The notes under the pieces were generated by a model. It searched no databases. It was given only the letters and a program-made list of their open reading frames with translations, and was not told where the DNA came from. Shown one piece after another: positions 35,958 through 51,800 of a DNA stretch of 64,000 nucleotides. Location of the stretch: assembly GCA_030077755.1 (NCBI GenBank), contig JAQJZZ010000010.1, positions 2,232,001 through 2,296,000 on the forward strand. Direction: 5' to 3'. Within the stretch, counting starts at the first letter, position 1, and each line of letters opens with the position of its first letter. Origin of the DNA: Filosporella fistucella (taxonomy: Eukaryota; Ascomycota; Leotiomycetes; Helotiales). The translations under genes were made by a program, and so were the position numbers.

Positions 35958-37382
35958 TCAAGCCTTGACGAGCAGAACAGGCCCCGTGAGAATGACTCTA
36001 ATCACCCCATACAAGCACCCAGAAACAAGAGCAGTTACACCTGCAAATATCCACAAACCCTTGAAGTTCATTGAATCTGTACTCTCAAGACTTCTCCCCA
36101 AAAAGTTTCCTGCGCCAGGCCCACCAACAAGCATTCCAAAACCAATAATAGCAAAACCCATTCCAACCCGCGTGCCAAGCATAGATTTGTCTTTTGTCAA
36201 TCGTGGGAATATTGTGCCTGGAATGGCTACAAACACACCGCTAAAAAAACCCAGCAAAACAGTAAGAACAACAAGGGCAATGACTTGACCAGCAGCCACC
36301 GGAATAAGACAGAAAAACAAGATACCAGTGATGAGAGCGGAAGGCGTGATGATATTAAGTGGTCCAGTCTTGTCTGAAATCGCGTTTGGAACGATGCGAC
36401 CAAAAACAGATGCTGCGTTGTATATCGGAAGAATGTAAAATGCCAGATATTCGTCAGTAATACTCTGCGCAAGAGCGAAGAATGAAATATAAAATAACGC
36501 GATAGTCAGGCCAATAAATCCGATTAATGTCGCAAGTATGAAAATGACAAACGGTGTGTCCGTAAAGGCAGACGTGTCAATTATCGGTCGAGATTTTCTC
36601 ACTTCAGGCTTTGTGCGTTCTCTCATTACGAAAATCGGAATGAGGAGGCTCCCGAGGGCGATGAAACCGAGCGCACGCATGGTCCAGCCAAAGCCAATTT
36701 TGACTATCAAGCTTCGCATCGCAATTGGATAGATGATACCGCCTATAGATGAGCCCGAAGAGGCAATTCCCATAGCAAGTCCCAGCCGGGCGCTGAAATA
36801 TGTTGGAAGGATGGAGACCATCGGAGTGAAGAGACACCCCTGACCAATACCAATGAGAAATCCTTGTGACAATACGACCTGCCAATATTGCTCGCACTAT
36901 TGTAGCTCAAGTTAGGAAGTTTTTTTTCGTTTTCGACAAACACCTGCGTGGAGTAAAAAAAAAACCCCATGTTCACTCACGAGACTCAACAACATATATC
37001 CCAAGATAACTCCAAAGCTACCCGTAATTATAAGAGGTTTGAAGCCACCGCGATCGTAAATAGGACCAGCGACTATGCCAGTTGCCTGGAGGCAGAAACT
37101 CTGAATTGACCCAATCCATGCTATGTTCGATGATGATTCTTTGAAAAGCGTGCCGCTCTCATAATATGTCTGAAATACACCAAATGTGTTCATGGCTCCC
37201 CAAGTATTGAAGAACAAGATCCAAGCACCCAATACTTGAAGCCATGCTACCATTCCTCCATCAATCTGGTCGGGAGAAGTCACATATGTGACAGGTGAGG
37301 TAGTCTTCTTGGCGTAGTCTTTTACTGATGAGGAGGGGCTTTCATCTTCCAACTCAGCTAGGACAAAGTTGTGAAAGGCCAT
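35958..37382 (-). CDS. MFS transporter, monocarboxylate porter type
   Basis: Two exons (36981-37382 and 35958-36896) give 446 aa. About twelve hydrophobic spans. The N-terminal repeat starts GGMVAWLQVLGAWILFFNTWG and continues with FGVFQTYYESGTLF and SNIAWIGSIQSF, the hallmark of fungal MCT-like carriers. After the junction comes EQYWQVVLSQGFLIGIGQG, then FTPMVSILPTYFSARLGLAM and GSSIGGIIYP. Such carriers move carboxylic acids or secondary metabolites across membranes and are frequent in clusters. Export of an acidic tropolone is a reasonable guess. ATG 37382 is the first in-frame ATG; the frame extends upstream without one. The 319-bp stretch before it (35639-35957) contains only 3' UTR-like sequence. 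Confidence 0.9.
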
Positions 37383-38023
37383 AATTTCGTTGCCGTTGGT
37401 AGTAATTTCCTTTAGTCGATGGTGGGATAGTTCCAATTGAGGAATGAAGTGATCAAGCGATGAGGAAATTTCACATTCGAGACGAACTTACAGAACATCC
37501 TGACGGCTGCCGGAAGATTGCTTGCTGGATCCTTCGCGGACAGTATCAGTATAGCATAATCGACCGCAGTGAGTATGCAGGAACCATTCCGACTCAGCTG
37601 GCGTGCATAATCGGCATTTCAGAACGAATCGGACCATATTTCTGCCCTGTCACCAAAAAGAACCCATGTCAGCATCAGCCCATCGGACAGTATTTTTTCA
37701 TTGCGAGCTGGCATTGAAGTATCGAAATATTATTCCAAATTTTCGATGGCGCTTTGTACCACCTGAAGTTTGGGATAGTAGGTTGGCAGGACCCTGAATA
37801 CTGTACCTGTTGAATCAGATCAATTAGTTTCTTATCTGACTACGACATGAAAAAGAGTTCTCTCCATACTTAGACGAACTTGGGTATCACATCAAGCATG
37901 AAATCGGCAGTCGATTCCCCTCTAGCAATTGCATCGAATGGTAGAAGCCTGCACGATGAAATAACGACATCTGACCCGATCTTAAATGCCTTGAAAATTC
38001 ATAATATTGGCCACTCACGTGGT
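37383..38023. other. Intergenic between MFS and FAD monooxygenase
   Basis: Contains the MFS promoter and the 3' UTR of the monooxygenase gene (both minus strand). Open frames on the plus strand (37460-37797) lack motifs. Confidence 0.4.
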
Positions 38024-40048
<2,025 letters not shown>

Positions 40049-43000
40049 ATGACAGAAACCACTAACTCGGATGGCTTGAATGACACACACAATATTCTGC
40101 TGTTTGGATCCATTGCAATCGCCTTCGATGCCACTGCCTTCGTAAAATTACGGGACATAATAATTAAACACGACCAGAATAAATGGCTTGTAGATACCAT
40201 TGAAGGACTTTCGGGCGATTTGGAGACAATCTTGCGAGAACTTCCTTTTCTCCGCCCAGCAAGGGATTTGGCAAGAGCTCAATTGGTCGACCTCATCGAA
40301 GCCTTTACTAAAGTCGGCTCCATGAGGACAGCATTCCCACTGCCTAACACACTACTTGTTCCACTGGGAATCATCAATCAGCTCGTACAGTATGTTACCT
40401 TTTACCAAGGATCTTGGAATGGAAACGGTCGGAGAGACAACAATGGGACAGTAACTGGAAACAATACAGAGACGCTCGGTCTGTGTACAGGGCTTTTGAG
40501 TGCTTTCGTAGCATCGAGCACAAAAACTTCGGAAGACTTTCGCAGCTACGGGGCCGCCGCAATACGTCTGGGTATGCTTGCTGGTTTGGTTGTTGATCAT
40601 CAAGATGCAGTTTCCAGCAGCGGGAGATCGAAGTCCTTGAGTGTAGCCTGGAACTCGACTGGTGCACAGGAGCAGATGCAAGCTGTGGTGGAGGGTTGCG
40701 ATGAGGTAAGCGTTGATATTGCTGCAGCTCTATACTCAATCTGACTGTGTATAACCGCATAGGCATATATTTCTGTTTTTTACGACCAGAATAGGGTGAC
40801 AGTCACTGCGCCTGAAACCAAGATATCGGATCTCACTCAAAAGCTGAGAGTAGCTGGACTCAATGTGACGGAGATTGAGTTATACGGAGCCTTCCATTCC
40901 TCAAGAAATACAGAAGTTCTTGGGAAGTTGGCTGCGTTCTGCAATATAGCGAGAGAATTTCAACTCCCTGATGCCTCAGCACTGACAATGCCCATGAAGT
41001 GCGGCGATCGTAATGGGGCTCTGCTGGAGAATGGACCTCTGCATGTTCATGCATTGCGTGCCATTCTATTGGAGCCCCCTTATTGGTTTGAGACCTTCGA
41101 CACTGCATTGAGAGGACGTAAAAAGAGAGTGCACGTAGTTTCATTTGGCCATGAGCGGAGCGTGCCCCTGTCATTGGTTCCCGAAGTGGAAATACGAGGC
41201 AGCGATAGCGTTTTGCACACCCTCGAGCAGACATCACCAATGACAGACAGAAAACACGGAAGAATTTGGAGGGAGAGCGATATTGCAGTTGTGGGGATGG
41301 CCTGTAAAGTTGCTGGAGCGGATGATCTTGATGAGTTTTGGGGGCTGTTAGCAAAAGGGGAATCGCAGCACCAAGATATCAGTGACAGTTCGGCGCGCTT
41401 CTCGTTCCAGGACAACGATTTTCGAACATCTGCCGATGCCAATATGGACCGCAAGTGGTTCGCAAATCTGATAAATGGTCAAGATCAGTTTGATCACCGG
41501 TTTTTCAAAAAAAGCGCACGTGAGAGCGGGCAAATGGACCCCCAGCAGCGGCATATTTTGCAGGTATCACGCAGATTTTCCTTTCTTCATGATTTAAGCA
41601 CGGAATATAGCCTGAGGAATATCGTTGAGTTCTGATCAAACAGAAGACTAATAGTCCTTAGGTGGCATACCAAGCCGTGGCCCAAAGCGGATACTTTGGC
41701 ACTGATGAGGCTGAGCGCAGCTCCAAGATCGGCTGCTACGTTGGAGTCTGTCTCGGTGATTACGAAAACAATGTAGGATGTCATGCTGCCAACTCTTTCA
41801 CTGCCACTGGTAACCTTCAAGGATTCATTGCAGGAAAAGTCTCCCACTTTTTCGGCTGGACTGGACCGGGTCTTACAATTGATACTGCTTGCAGCTCATC
41901 ACTTGTGGCAGTGCACCAAGCTTGTCAATCCATCTTGTCCGGGGAGTGCGAAGGTGCTCTCGCTGGAGGTTCTCATATCATGACCTCCTCTGCTTGGTTT
42001 CAGAATCTTGCGGCTGGGTCATTCCTAAGTCCTACAGGACAGTGTAAGCCTTTCGATGCCAAAGCTGACGGTTATTGCCGGGGTGAAGGTGTTGGTGCAG
42101 TCTTCTTGAAGAAGTTGAGCAAGGCTGTTGCAGATGGGGACACAATCCTAGGTGTCATAGCCGCCACCGCCGTACAACAAAACCAAAACTGCACTCCAGT
42201 TTTTGTTCCGAATGTGCCATCACTGTCGGGCCTCTTCGGAACCGTGACTGCTAAAGCGAAAATCAAACCATCACAGATCTCGGTGGTTGAGGCTCATGGT
42301 ACTGGCACACCGGTCGGTGACCCTGCAGGTAAGTCATCCTTCCTGTTTATCCAACTCCTCAGTGGTTTTCGCCATTGATGGATCTTTTGACTTTCGGCCT
42401 ATCGCGACTGTAGATATTCGTGGATGGCGGCACTGACAACTGCCGTGCAGAATATGATAGCATACGGCAAGTTCTTGGAGGAAAGAACCGTACTTCAGAA
42501 AACCCCTTGATGGTAAGCTCTGTAAAAGGTCTCTGTGGTCACCTCGAATGTACATCTGGGATCATCAGCTTGATTAAGATCCTTCTCATGCTCAACAAAG
42601 GTCAAATACCGCCACAAGCCAGCTTCAACACCATAAACCCATCACTCAACCCACGCACTAGCGATCATATGTTCATACCCACTCGTTTATTACCATGGGA
42701 CTCGACTTTCCGTGCTGCACTTATCAACAACTACGGTGCCTCGGGATCAAATGCATCGTTGATAGTGACACAAGCACCAATTTATGCCGGAAGCAAGAAG
42801 TTGGGCGTGGGTGGACCTGACCATGAGATAAGGTATCCATTTTGGCTGAGTGGTATCGACGACAACAGTGTCCACCGAAATGTGAAAGCCCTTCGGAAAT
42901 TCCTCGCGGCGTCTGCCAGGAACACATCTCTTGCCAACATATCCTTCAACCTAGCACATCAGAACAATCGAACATTGGATCAGAGTTTGATGTTTAGCGC

Positions 43001-46000
43001 GTCTTCTGTGAAAGAATTGGATCAAGCATTGCTCATCTTCGAAAAAAGTCAGACAAACATCACCTCTCACACCAAATTCGTCCATTCAACTCCTAAACCA
43101 ACGTTGATCTTGTGTTTTGGTGGCCAGATATCGACGCACATTGGCCTAGATCCTCGATTATACGACAGCATAGCAGTTTTGCGTAAGAATCTCGACGAGG
43201 TTGACGCCGTGATACAGTCACAGGGTTGCCCAAGCATATTTCCCGGCATTTTTGAGCGCACGGCCATCCTCGACACCGTCAGATTGCAGACAATGCTTTT
43301 TGCCACACAATACGCGTGTGCGCGTAGCTGGATTGATTGTGGTGTTCGACCCGCGGCACTGGTAGGTCACAGTTTCGGTGAGCTTACAGCACTGTGTGTT
43401 TCACAAACTCTTTCTTTGGCCGATGCTGTGAAAATGGTCATTGGACGAGCCCTCTTGATACGCGACAACTGGGTAGGCGACAAAGGCGCTATGATGGCGT
43501 TAGAAGGTAGCGTGGAGGATGTGGAGAGAATTCTCCGTGATGCAAATCGTAAGCATGGGGACAAGCCTGCCAGTATCGCCTGCTACAACGGGCCAAAAAG
43601 CTTCACTCTTGCGGGTTCAACCAAGGCAATCGATGTTGTGACCGCTGAGCTCCAATTCCACACAAACAAAGGCATGAGAAGCAAAAGGTTGGATGTTACA
43701 AATGCCTTCCACTCAGCACTCGTCGATCCACTTCTTGATAGTTTGAGGCATATTGGTGATGGATTGACCTTCGCCGAGAAACCTATCTTTCCCATTGAAC
43801 AAGCGAAGAATAGCGTTTCCACAACACAACCAACAGCGAGCTTTGTGTCAGAGCATATGCGCAGTCCTGTGTATTTCTATCATGCCTTGGAGCGCCTTGT
43901 TCAGCGGTTTTCATCATCTCCATGCATCTTCCTTGAAGCGGGCACCAACTCAACCATCACTACGATGGCTGCTAGAGCGATTAATTCCTCCGTTTCTGAG
44001 AGTAAATTCAAACATACTTTCCTCGGCGTCAACATTGCTAATTGCAGCGATGGTTGGGATAAATTGACAGAAACCACACTTTCCCTCTGGAAGGCTGGAT
44101 TGAAAGTTCAGCACTGGTCACACCACGGACTGCAAAGAAGTCTTGATCCAACAATCAAGCCTCTCCTTCTACCACCGTATCAATTTGACCCTGAGGCCAG
44201 ACACTGGATGGAGTTGAAAGCACCACCCCTGAAGGTAATCGAAACAGTAGGCACATCCGAAGAAAGCAAAACGGTTCCTGAAGGCTTCTTGAAATTCATG
44301 GGCTTCAAAGACAACACCGCCCAAAACGAAGCAATATTTTGTATAAACACTGCAACAGAGAAGTACAAGAAGTTGCTTATGGGACACATGACCATTCAAA
44401 CTGCACCAATCTGTCCAGCCACTATTCAAATAGGGTTTGTCATTGATGCCATCAGCAGCATACGCCCCCAAATTCGAACATCGTCAGAACCACAAATTCA
44501 AGAGGTTCAGTATCTGTCACCCGTTTGCTTCAATGCATCCCGCACCACATGTATTGAGGTAAAAAACCATGCAACAGAAGGACGCGAGTGGCGATTCGAA
44601 GTCTTCAGTACAGAGGCACAAAGCCCATCCCGAATTGTCCACACCACTGGCAGGGTGGTATTCAGTGACAACAATGACCCTTCTCTGAAGCGCCAGCTAG
44701 CCCACTTCGAGCGCTTGTTTCCCTACGAGCGAGTCGTAAAGCTCTTGGGAAGCTCTGATGTCGATGAAGTGTTGGGAAACCGAAGCATCTACCGAATCTT
44801 CTCCGAGATAGTTGACTATGGTGAAGAATTTCGAGGTTTGCAGAAGCTCGTCAATTCTGGCAACAATTCTGCTGGACACGTTGTCCGCAAAACATCCCAT
44901 TACGAAACAATCCCATGGTTTGATGCTCATCTTGAGGATACTTTTTGCCAGCTGGGCGGGCTCTGGATCAATTGCATGACAGATAGGTCCCCCAGCGACG
45001 TCTATCTCGCAAATGGGATCGAACAATGGATTCGGGCACCTCTGGCTGAAGGAGTTATCACTAGACCTGACGAATTTCACATATTTGCAACCAACCATCG
45101 TTCTTCTGATCGTCTCTCTCTGACAGACGTCTTTGTATTTGATGCAACCAACGGTAACTTGGTTGAAGTTATCCTCGGCATTGCATACATTCAAATCTCC
45201 AAAATTTCAATGCAGAAGCTACTCACACGATTGACGGAACCAGCGTGGCTGGCAAAGACGATTCCAATCAGGGGCACTTCAAGTGTCCAGCAAGAAGATC
45301 CACAGAAGCTGGAGACTCTACGAACATCGCCATCCTCGACTTTGGGGGGTGGGGAGATTGTGTCACCTAGCGTCACTGGTATGAACGATAGGGTTTTACA
45401 AGAGCAAAAGCAAACGATACCCCAGAATACGGTCACCTCGAGAGTGAAAATCGTTATGGCTGATCTTTCTGGTTTGGAAATCAATGAGATCCACGATGAT
45501 AGCGAGCTAGCGGATTTAGGCATCGATTCTTTGGCGGGCATGGAGATGGTTCATGAAATCGAGGCGACTTTCAACGTGAAATTGCCTCAGGGAGAGCTCA
45601 TGAATATCTTCAATATGAGAGACTTGGTGAGATGCGTGACTGATGCACTGGGTGTCAGTCTGGAGGCGAGTGATGTTAGTGACTACGATAAGCCAAGTGT
45701 CACAACTTCATCAGACAGTGTCGCCGCCACAAGTAAAATGTCCACACCAACGAACGGATCCGATGCAGGAAAAGATGATTTTGATGTTCTGGAGCCGGAT
45801 CTTCCTTTTGAAACGGTGACGGAGGCATTCAATGAGACCAAGAAGCTCTCTGATCAATTCATAGAGGACAATGATCAGGCAAACTACGTGATCGACTCAT
45901 TGCCACTACAAAACAAACTTACAGTGGCTCTTACACTCGAAGCACTTGAAGAACTAGGAGCTGGCTTTCGCAGCGCAAACCCTGGCGACCGACTCCATCG

Positions 46001-48366
46001 GGTTCGGCACTCCCAGGAGCATGCCATTTTTGTTGAACACCTGTACAGGATGTTGGAAACTGAAACACAAATCATCAAAATTGACAGTGGTGCCATTACT
46101 CGAACAGCGGTGCCCATTCCGCAACAATTCAGCAAGGACCTGTATGAACAGATGCTCAAGCGCTTTCCTGACCAGGACCCCGCCAACAAGCTCATTTACT
46201 ACGCCGGTGCGAATCTTGGACGGGTACTCTCGGGAGAGATGGATGGAATATCTCTGATTTTCGGCAGCAGCCAAGGCCGAAATCTTGTCAGTAACTTTTA
46301 TGGCAGTTGGCCATTGAACATCGTCTTGTACGGACAAATGGAGGATTTTTTAACGCGGCTGGCAAGGAAGCTCCAACAATTGGGATGGTTTGCCGAAGAC
46401 AGGCCACTTCGGATTCTGGAAATGGGAGCTGGCACTGGCGGAACGACTCGGAGAATCGCGCCATTGCTAGCAAGACTCCAAATTCCAGTAGAATACACAT
46501 TTACAGATCTTGCTCCTTCTTTCGTGGCCGCAGCAAGGAAAACTTTGGGCCATCAATATCCCTGGATGAAATTCCGTGTCCATGATATTGAGAAACCGCC
46601 GCCTGAAGATTTGAGCAGCACACAGCACTTCGTGTTTGCGAGCAATGCAGTCCATGCCACACATTCTCTTCAGGAAAGCACGACGAATATCCGGAAATTT
46701 CTACGCCATGATGGGTTTCTCCTCATGCTCGAGATGACGCGGACACCATACTGGGTTGACCTAATCTTTGGTTTGTTTGCTGGTTGGTGGTTGTTTGATG
46801 ATGGCCGGCGACACGCCTTGACACATGAGTCCAGATGGCAAGCAGACTTGGAAGCCGTGGGGTTTGGCTGTGTGGACTGGACGGACGGTGACAGACCGGA
46901 GAGCAAAATTGAGAAATTGATACTGGCTGCGGCCGCCACAAGCTCGAGCAGTCTGTAGGTATGTGTTCCCAAGCCTTGATTATCATTTGCCTGACATTGA
47001 AATAAGGACCGGAAACACGCGTCAGCAGGATACCCTCGAAACCACCAATTTTAGTCCCATCAAAAAGGAACTTTCTTTGGATGCCAGGATACGTGAAGAA
47101 ACGGTTGCCGAACATGTCCTTTCCGTCACTCAGGGTTTCAGAGAGCTGTTCCAGTCAGGATGTGCCCCGGCGACCGACTCCACAGTTTCCGAGAAAGGAT
47201 CCAAACTGAAATGCATGTTGATAACAGGCACTACTGGCGGTCTTGGAGCGCATCTTGTTGCAGAAACCGCGAATAGGGAAGACGTTGTGCGTGTGGTGTG
47301 TCTCAACCGACGAAATCGAAATAAGAAAGATCCACAAGAGCGACAATTACAGGCGTTACGGAAGAAGGGCATTGTACTTGGGTCGACGGCGTGGGAAAAG
47401 ATTGAAGTATTGGAGACAGATCTTTCTCGACCCAAACTTGGTCTTTCGAACGAAGTATATCAGTCTATCCTTGAAAAAGTTACAGATATTATCCACAACG
47501 CCTGGCTCATGCACTCAAAGTGGCCACTTCGTCTTTTCGAGCCGCAACTGCGCATAATGGGACATATGCTGGAGTTGGCACGCGATATTTCTGTTTGGCG
47601 GCAAAACAGCCAAGTAGTGACTTTCGAGTTTGTATCCTCCATCGCCACCATCGGTCATCACCCATTCGTGACCAGTAGTCCAGTTGTTCCTGAAGAGCGG
47701 GTATCGATAGAAAGTGTTTTACCCACGGGCTACGGGGAGGCGAAGTATGTTTGCGAGCGCATGCTCGATGCAACCCTGCACAAGTATCCAGACAGATTTC
47801 GCGCTACAGCTGTTCGTCTTGGTCAGATAGCTGGCTCAAGCATCAATGGCCACTGGAATTCCTCTGAGCATATATCGTACATGGTAAAGTCGTCGCAGAC
47901 GTTACGTGCATTGCCAGACTTGCATGGTACCATGGGATGGACACCAGCTGACACTATAGCACGCACGTTGGTTGACATCATAACTCAACCAGAGCAAGTT
48001 GTTCTTTATCCCATCTATCACATTGAGAATCCAATTCGCCAGCCTTGGTCTCAAACTATCGGTGTGCTGGCAGACTCTCTATCAATTCCAAGAGACGCTA
48101 CCGGTATCATACCTTTCGATGACTGGTTGGAACGCGTCAAAAATTGGCCACGAAAGGAAGATAACTCTCCCGAAGGAGCAAATCCTGCATATATTCTTGT
48201 AGATTTCCTAGCTGATAATTTTGCTCGTATGAGCTGTGGAGGACTTTTAATGGGTACTGCGCGAGCCAGAGAACATTCCTCTACTCTTGCCAGCGCCGAG
48301 CCAGTCAGTGAAGAATTGCTCAGTATGTTTGTTAAGAGCTGGAGGGATCTAGAATTTTTGGTATAG
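40049..48366 (+). CDS. tropA: Non-reducing PKS, SAT-KS-AT-PT-ACP-CMeT-R (3-methylorcinaldehyde synthase type)
   Basis: Five exons (40049-40705, 40763-41563, 41662-42328, 42451-46954, 47007-48366) total 7,989 nt, 2,662 aa, the usual length for TropA/AsPKS1-type synthases. [22 protein letters not shown] with both histidines ([12 protein letters not shown] and [11 protein letters not shown], where GLVGHTECTSG is commoner). [32 protein letters not shown] with its His, and WFDAHLED. One [15 protein letters not shown]. CMe[18 protein letters not shown]. Terminal thioester reductase: [24 protein letters not shown] and [12 protein letters not shown] (YxxxK). It would build a methylated tetraketide, cyclise it and release it as an aldehyde. 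The stop-like TAG at 46956-46958 is removed by the last intron (donor at 46955), which joins the reductase in frame. Confidence 0.94.
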
Positions 48367-49789
48367 AGAATTTGCATGTTTTGTGAAGCCGAAGTTCTGT
48401 AAATAGAGAATATTATTTCATTGCAACCGAGCGACATATGTTGGGCAGAAGATGGATGACGTAAGGGGAGTTTCTTGGCCGTAGTGATGTATACGAAACA
48501 TTTCATGTGGGAATATGATAGAATGATATTCAATGTGAATGATTTCGGTGATCTTGGATTTGTATAGCAGCATATTCTTGACCTCCGTGCAATTGAGATA
48601 GATTGATGTTGCTTGGTTGAGCACTAGTCCCCAAACAGCTAGTTCAGATTTCTATCAGAATCATTGCACGCTGTTCTGCTGTTCGCGAATAACACCATCA
48701 GCTCTGATAATACAGCCATCGAAGGGTCTTACCTACACCAGTGTTCAAAACCAACAGCAACATGCGGCATTTATCTGATATGGTAAGTGACTGTATGGTC
48801 AGCTGGTCATTCGGGCAACCTGCACGTTATCTATTTCCCCAATAGCCTCGTCCTTGTCGTTAACGAAGAATTTCACTAATCTGAGTTGAGCAACAATTCC
48901 AACTGACAATCAGTTTGCCGTTTTCCGATGTCTTCAAAGTTACTTATACTTTTCAAGCTCCGAACCATTGAATACCTCCATCATACGAACGAAAGAGCCA
49001 GAATGACGTGGACAAAGAGCACATCCAGACTTCGACCGGGAGTGTAGTAACTTCGCTCGGTCACCGTGATTGATCGAATCTCTCCATCTGATTGGGGTTG
49101 GGCTCATGCAGCAAATCAATCCTTATACCAGGCAGCCAGAAAAAGTTCATAAATAGTTTCGTAGACTACGAGAGCTTGCAAGCGATATTGGGACAGGATA
49201 CAAATGGATCATTCTTTCCTCTTATCGGACGCGAAGAATTCAGAAAGTCCAGGTGGGCATAGAGATCCAGAATGGCCCTAGTGGGAGGCCGAGGACACTC
49301 AATTGTGGAGGCTCTGTGGAGTCTCGTGCCGCTATAGTGGCTCAAATATCAGGCACATAGGAATTTTGAAGGCCACACCATTCAGGTTGAAGTTATTAAC
49401 AATCCATGACGAGCGGTTTCCCAGTGTCGTAGGGGTTCCAGGTTCAGATGCTGAGCTGGCTTTGGCTCGTATTCCACACATCCGTTCTCTTCCTCTTTTG
49501 TTGCCACTTTCTCGCTTCTAGTCTGTGTGTTTTCCATTGTATATCCGCATATGCTTGCTCTGGGCATAATCATCGAGCGATAACAATTTTCAGGTATGGA
49601 GGCAATCATCAAAATCATATTTGTACTGGGTCATATCTTGATTGGCGCGCCACACCAGTATGTTTTCTACAATCAAAATGATTGATATCGAAACTACGCA
49701 TACTTCTGCATTCACTCTGACGGTACTCTTGACACACCCCAAAACAAAAACCAAAGGAAAGAGAGAAGACAGCTTAACGAAATTTCAAT
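48367..49789. other. Intergenic, convergent PKS and cyclase 3' ends
   Basis: About 1.4 kb. It should hold both 3' UTRs. The small frames at 49303-49830 overlap on both strands and show no family. No terminator-like or repeat structure stands out. Confidence 0.4.
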
Positions 49790-51232
49790 CTATCCCACTA
49801 CAGCAACAATTCCATTCTCTTTCTTCATGACAGTTTGTCTACCTTCGTTGATCTTCTCGGGGACATCTACCCGTTTGACGAAGGGTTCGAGAATCTTCGC
49901 CATGTCTTTCGATATTGGAAAGCGAACATTTCCACGAACTCTTTCCAGATACCTATCCATCATAGGAACATAGTGCAATCCAGCTGAAGCGTACCTTCGC
50001 AGCAAATCGGCATTTGCTACAGAATGTTAGTGGTTGTAGAAATTGAGAGCTGCAAACCTCTGTTCGTTTAAACCAGTAATGGCACACACACTGATGGAAC
50101 TTTTGTGGGAGCTCCAAATCGTGAAGAACAGCATTCAACACGTGAGCTTGTCAACCAGGAAGAGGGAGCTTACGCAATACTCTCAGATTCTCCAAACAAC
50201 GCACATACACCCATCGAAGCTCTCGCTTCAATTGCACCCTATCACCTGCCACTGTCTCAGTCTTCTCGCCCTCCAGGACTCCCATTGCTTCTTTGGCCAT
50301 ATCCATACTGAGGCACTGTGCAATAGACGCCAACTCTACAGCATCGTCCCCAACAAAGTTCATGAAATCGATATCATGAGATGCCATGAGCAGTGCCACA
50401 CAGCCTAGCGTGTTGGCTGTGTGAACTCGATACTGGGTCATCAAATTGGTCTTGTGAACCAGTAGTGGTCGAAGTCCAGGATCAACCTTCTCGATGTATT
50501 GAGTGATCATCTGACGCCAAAGGCTCATTTCTGCGTATTCGACTGTTCTAGGAGAAACCTATCGTGCCCATTTCAATGTCAGTATACACGAAACAACTGT
50601 TCTCGAGATGAGCGTCACGGCTTGGTAGGACAGCCGATACTGATTCGTCGAAACAAATTAAAGGACACGAGGTCGAGGAGCACTAATAAATAGTTACGTA
50701 CGCCCTCGCTGAGTAGCCCATCACGACAATCAGCCCAAGTGTGGCCAAGAAAGCGGAATGATCCGTCCAGGAAGTCCTGAGGACGAAGTTGAAAGTCGTC
50801 TGGCACAGCTGCGAATGCAACATAAACTTGCTTCCAATAGTCGTTAGGGCTCAGCACGCCACCCCAGTGAACCCACCAGCTGAGAGTATCACGCATCGCG
50901 TACAAGCACACTTGATCCACAGTAGTGTCATCCTTTCCGCTAGTAATAACATAGTCATCGGGGTGGTGGTCCGGGGCCGTTTCAAAATATTCGTCGATGT
51001 GCTTGATGATGGCAGGCATACCTTCACAGGTGCAGAGTGGAGGAACAATGTCTCCATGGACCGAGAATAAAGGCATCGCTTTCTCTTCAATTTCGACCCC
51101 ATATCGAACGCTGTTATTCTTGTTGGGTTTTCGTTCCAGTTCGCAAACGTGCACTCTGAATCCCAGAGGAGCAGATCCAGGAACATGGCTGTCCCAAAAA
51201 TAATCCTTGAGTTTTTGCCACATTTCCTTCAT
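49790..51232 (-). CDS. Candidate AsR6/EupE-type humulene synthase (non-canonical terpene cyclase)
   Basis: Three exons (50702-51232, 50174-50558, 49790-50016), 380 aa. No signal peptide or membrane span. The second half reads as long amphipathic helices (MSLWRQMITQYIEKVDPGLR; HDIDFMNFVGDDAVELASIA; CLSMDMAKEAMGVLEGE; RELRWVYVRCLENLRVL), as in all-alpha class I terpene synthases. Acid-rich stretches occur at residues 101-106 (DDTTVD) and 248-252 (DDAVE), but the canonical DDxxD plus NSE pair is not present in the usual form. Xenovulene and eupenifeldin clusters use an unusual cyclase family (AsR6, EupE) to make humulene from farnesyl diphosphate, and position next to the PKS and regulator fits. 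The identity is inference: I recognise context and helical character, not a proven family match. It could be another conserved fungal protein. Confidence 0.6.
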
Positions 51233-51800
51233 TTTGTGCAAACGATGTACCTGGCGTGAGGAGGTGATATCGGTCGTTCACAAAGCGTATGATTGAGAAT
51301 TTTCTATGATTATGCTCGAGATGGCGGTCGAGACTTAAGTTTATCAAATTTCGTCTGCTTATGTTTAGTCAAATCTTTTCTAGCAACGCGGAATGTTTAT
51401 CGGACACTTTCTTAAAAACCAGCCGGTCAATGCATGAAGTACTACCACTCGTCAAACGTGCCACAAGGTCAGATATATCATGTGAATATGAAAGTATGTA
51501 TGTTTTATTGCACTATAGCAAAGAAGAGTACCCCTGACACCCATTTCATAGCTTGATCCTTCTTAAGAATGATGAAAAATTACATGATAAACATATCATA
51601 GTGTATAGGAAAACGACTTTGTTCTTCATCTGCGATGACAAAATTGCCATAGACGGCTTGGAAAATTTCATGGAACATCTACTGTGGCGCCGCTCCCATC
51701 CAGATCTCCAGAGTCGGAAAAGACAATTATACTATATGTCAAAGTTCCTTGCGTTCGTTGAGGTCCGCATTGTCACACCTTGTATATAAAATTAGTCCCC
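51233..51800. other. Cyclase promoter region
   Basis: Between the cyclase start and the regulator stop, both minus strand. A minus frame overlapping the cyclase start (51114-51347) contains RFVNDRYHLL and could be an upstream exon, but no splice joins it convincingly. The sequence is otherwise AT-rich. Confidence 0.35.

Noticed and set aside
42420..46958. A 1,512-codon plus frame that could be read as a separate PKS gene
   Set aside because: Its first codons lie in the intron ending at 42450 and it lacks SAT, most of KS and the reductase; splicing joins all parts into one 2,662-aa enzyme.
46963..48366. Separate NAD-binding reductase gene after the PKS
   Set aside because: Its apparent start lies in an intron; joining at 47007 restores frame to the CMeT exon, giving the known SAT-to-R architecture.
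49303..49830. Small overlapping frames between PKS and cyclase
   Set aside because: Both strands open by chance; no family, no codon signal.
51114..51347. Possible upstream exon of the candidate cyclase
   Set aside because: Could not be joined in phase with a good donor/acceptor pair; left out of the model.
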